DNA of 64,000 bases from Ktedonobacter racemifer DSM 44963 (GTDB taxonomy: Bacteria > Chloroflexota > Ktedonobacteria > Ktedonobacterales > Ktedonobacteraceae): NCBI RefSeq assembly GCF_000178855.1, contig NZ_ADVG01000001.1, forward strand, positions 1,860,001 to 1,924,000. Reading direction: 5' to 3'. Made by a program: the position numbers and the translations under genes. Shown one piece after another: positions 63,470 to 64,000 of the stretch. The stretch's first letter is position 1, and every line of letters begins with the position of its first letter. The notes below the pieces were generated by a model. It did no database searches. It was given only the letters and a program-made list of their open reading frames with translations, and was not told where the DNA came from.

Positions 63470-64000
63470 ATGAGTCATCCCACACTCGGTACCGGCATCA
63501 ACCGCTGGACCATCGCCATCGCAGCCTTTTGTATGCAGTTAGCGCTGGGCGCAGTCTACGCCTGGAGCGTCTTCCTCAAGCCTGTAATCAGTCTCTACCA
63601 GGTCTCACAGGCCCAGGCGAATCTGACCTTCAGTATCACCCTCCTGGCCCTGGGTATTACCGCCGGTTTTGGTGGCTATTTTAATAGCCGTTTTGGGCCA
63701 CGTGTCATCGCGACAGTAGGAGGAATTCTGTACGGCGTAGGCGTTCTACTCGCGTCGTTTGCATCGCCAAACATCTATCTACTCTATCTCACCTACGGCA
63801 TTATCGGTGGTATTGGCCTGGGTCTGGGCTATATCGTGGCAATCGCGATGCTGATCAAGTGGTTCCCCGACCGTCGCGGCTTTATTACAGGATTGGCAGT
63901 CGCGGGCTTTGGCGCGGGGGCCGCGCTGACAGGTCCCATCGCCGCGAACCTCTTGCTTCCAACCTATAAGCTCAACACGACTTTTATTATCCTGGGAATT
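63470..64000 (+). CDS. MFS transporter, oxalate/formate antiporter (OFA) type (3' partial)
   Basis: First 177 codons of an OFA-family major facilitator protein, cut by the right edge. It begins SHPTLGTGINRWTIAIAAFC and has ALGAVYAWSVFLKPV and GFGGYFNSRFGPRVIATVGG (the RFGPR loop), then GIIGGIGLGLGYIVAIAMLI and WFPDRRGFITGLAVAGFGAG, all characteristic of OFA/YhjX-like carboxylate transporters. AAAGGAG lies 6 nt before the ATG. Monocarboxylate exchange is likely, substrate unknown. Confidence 0.9.
   Translation, partial: MSHPTLGTGINRWTIAIAAFCMQLALGAVYAWSVFLKPVISLYQVSQAQANLTFSITLLALGITAGFGGYFNSRFGPRVIATVGGILYGVGVLLASFASPNIYLLYLTYGIIGGIGLGLGYIVAIAMLIKWFPDRRGFITGLAVAGFGAGAALTGPIAANLLLPTYKLNTTFIILGI

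Noticed and set aside
1..64000. CRISPR arrays, rRNA and tRNA genes
   Set aside because: I looked for regularly spaced direct repeats, rRNA-like blocks and cloverleaf folds and found none. The repeated structured DNA at 58.2-60.8 kb is explained by group II introns.

Overview
The window looks like chromosomal DNA of a Ktedonobacteria-type Chloroflexota (Ktedonobacter/Dictyobacter-like). The reasons are the moderately GC-rich coding style, the mix of housekeeping genes, a bacterial XPB helicase, and above all an exceptional load of IS200/IS605/IS607 relatives and group II introns, including IscB proteins with an omega-RNA region of the kind known from Ktedonobacter racemifer. The assignment is inferred from gene content only.

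Layout. 1-2.8 kb: end of a di/oligopeptide ABC transporter operon (permease and two ATPases). 3-5.4 kb: two response regulators and a ThiF-type adenylyltransferase. 5.5-7.2 kb: a complete IscB/omega-RNA element placed directly 5' of metG. 8.9-15.4 kb: a minus-strand block with the t6A genes tsaE-tsaB-rimI-tsaD, a ROK kinase, a zinc-ribbon protein and yraN. 15.5-18.4 kb: a hydrolase, then yebC-ruvC-ruvA. 19.5-23.1 kb: an IS607 element (serine recombinase plus TnpB) inserted inside a tnpB of another type. 23.1-29.1 kb: a Ktedonobacteria-style accessory cluster whose central gene is broken by two independent IS630 insertions at CTAG. 29.3-30.2 kb: an AT-rich HTH/GNAT gene with dyad operators. 30.4-32.1 kb: a second intact IscB/omega-RNA element. 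33.3-35.3 kb: a decayed IscB element with a tnpA remnant. 35.3-41.8 kb: a GGDEF regulator, a hydrolase-like protein, XPB helicase, a thioredoxin-like protein, manA and a membrane protein. 42-49.5 kb: thrB-thrC and leuA, ilvC, ilvB-ilvN, with a leader ORF very rich in Ile/Leu/Val and two terminators upstream of ilvB. 50.4-55.7 kb: an ISAzo13-type IS, an SMI1/KNR4 protein, a divergent LysR/MFS pair and thpR. 55.9-60.9 kb: two tnpB genes. 61-64 kb: ftsH and the start of an OFA-type MFS gene.

The most striking structure is at 58255-60821. The 3' end of a tnpB gene is split by an ORF-less group II intron (about 616 nt when its own pieces are joined). That intron is itself interrupted by three further ORF-less group II introns (644, 656 and 651 nt). 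Each of the four has a GTGCG 5' end, a domain V with a GAAA loop, a YTAYYYYAY 3' end and an EBS1-like hexamer complementary to its own 5' exon. Removing all four joins the tnpB reading frame exactly and recovers a typical TnpB C terminus. The inner introns must leave before the outer one can fold, and no maturase is encoded here, so any splicing depends on a protein supplied in trans.

Other highlights are seven RNA-guided-nuclease-type genes (three IscB, four TnpB) in 64 kb, a probable attenuation leader for branched-chain amino acid synthesis, -1 frameshift sites at A-runs in three transposases, and short structured repeats whose stems covary between copies.
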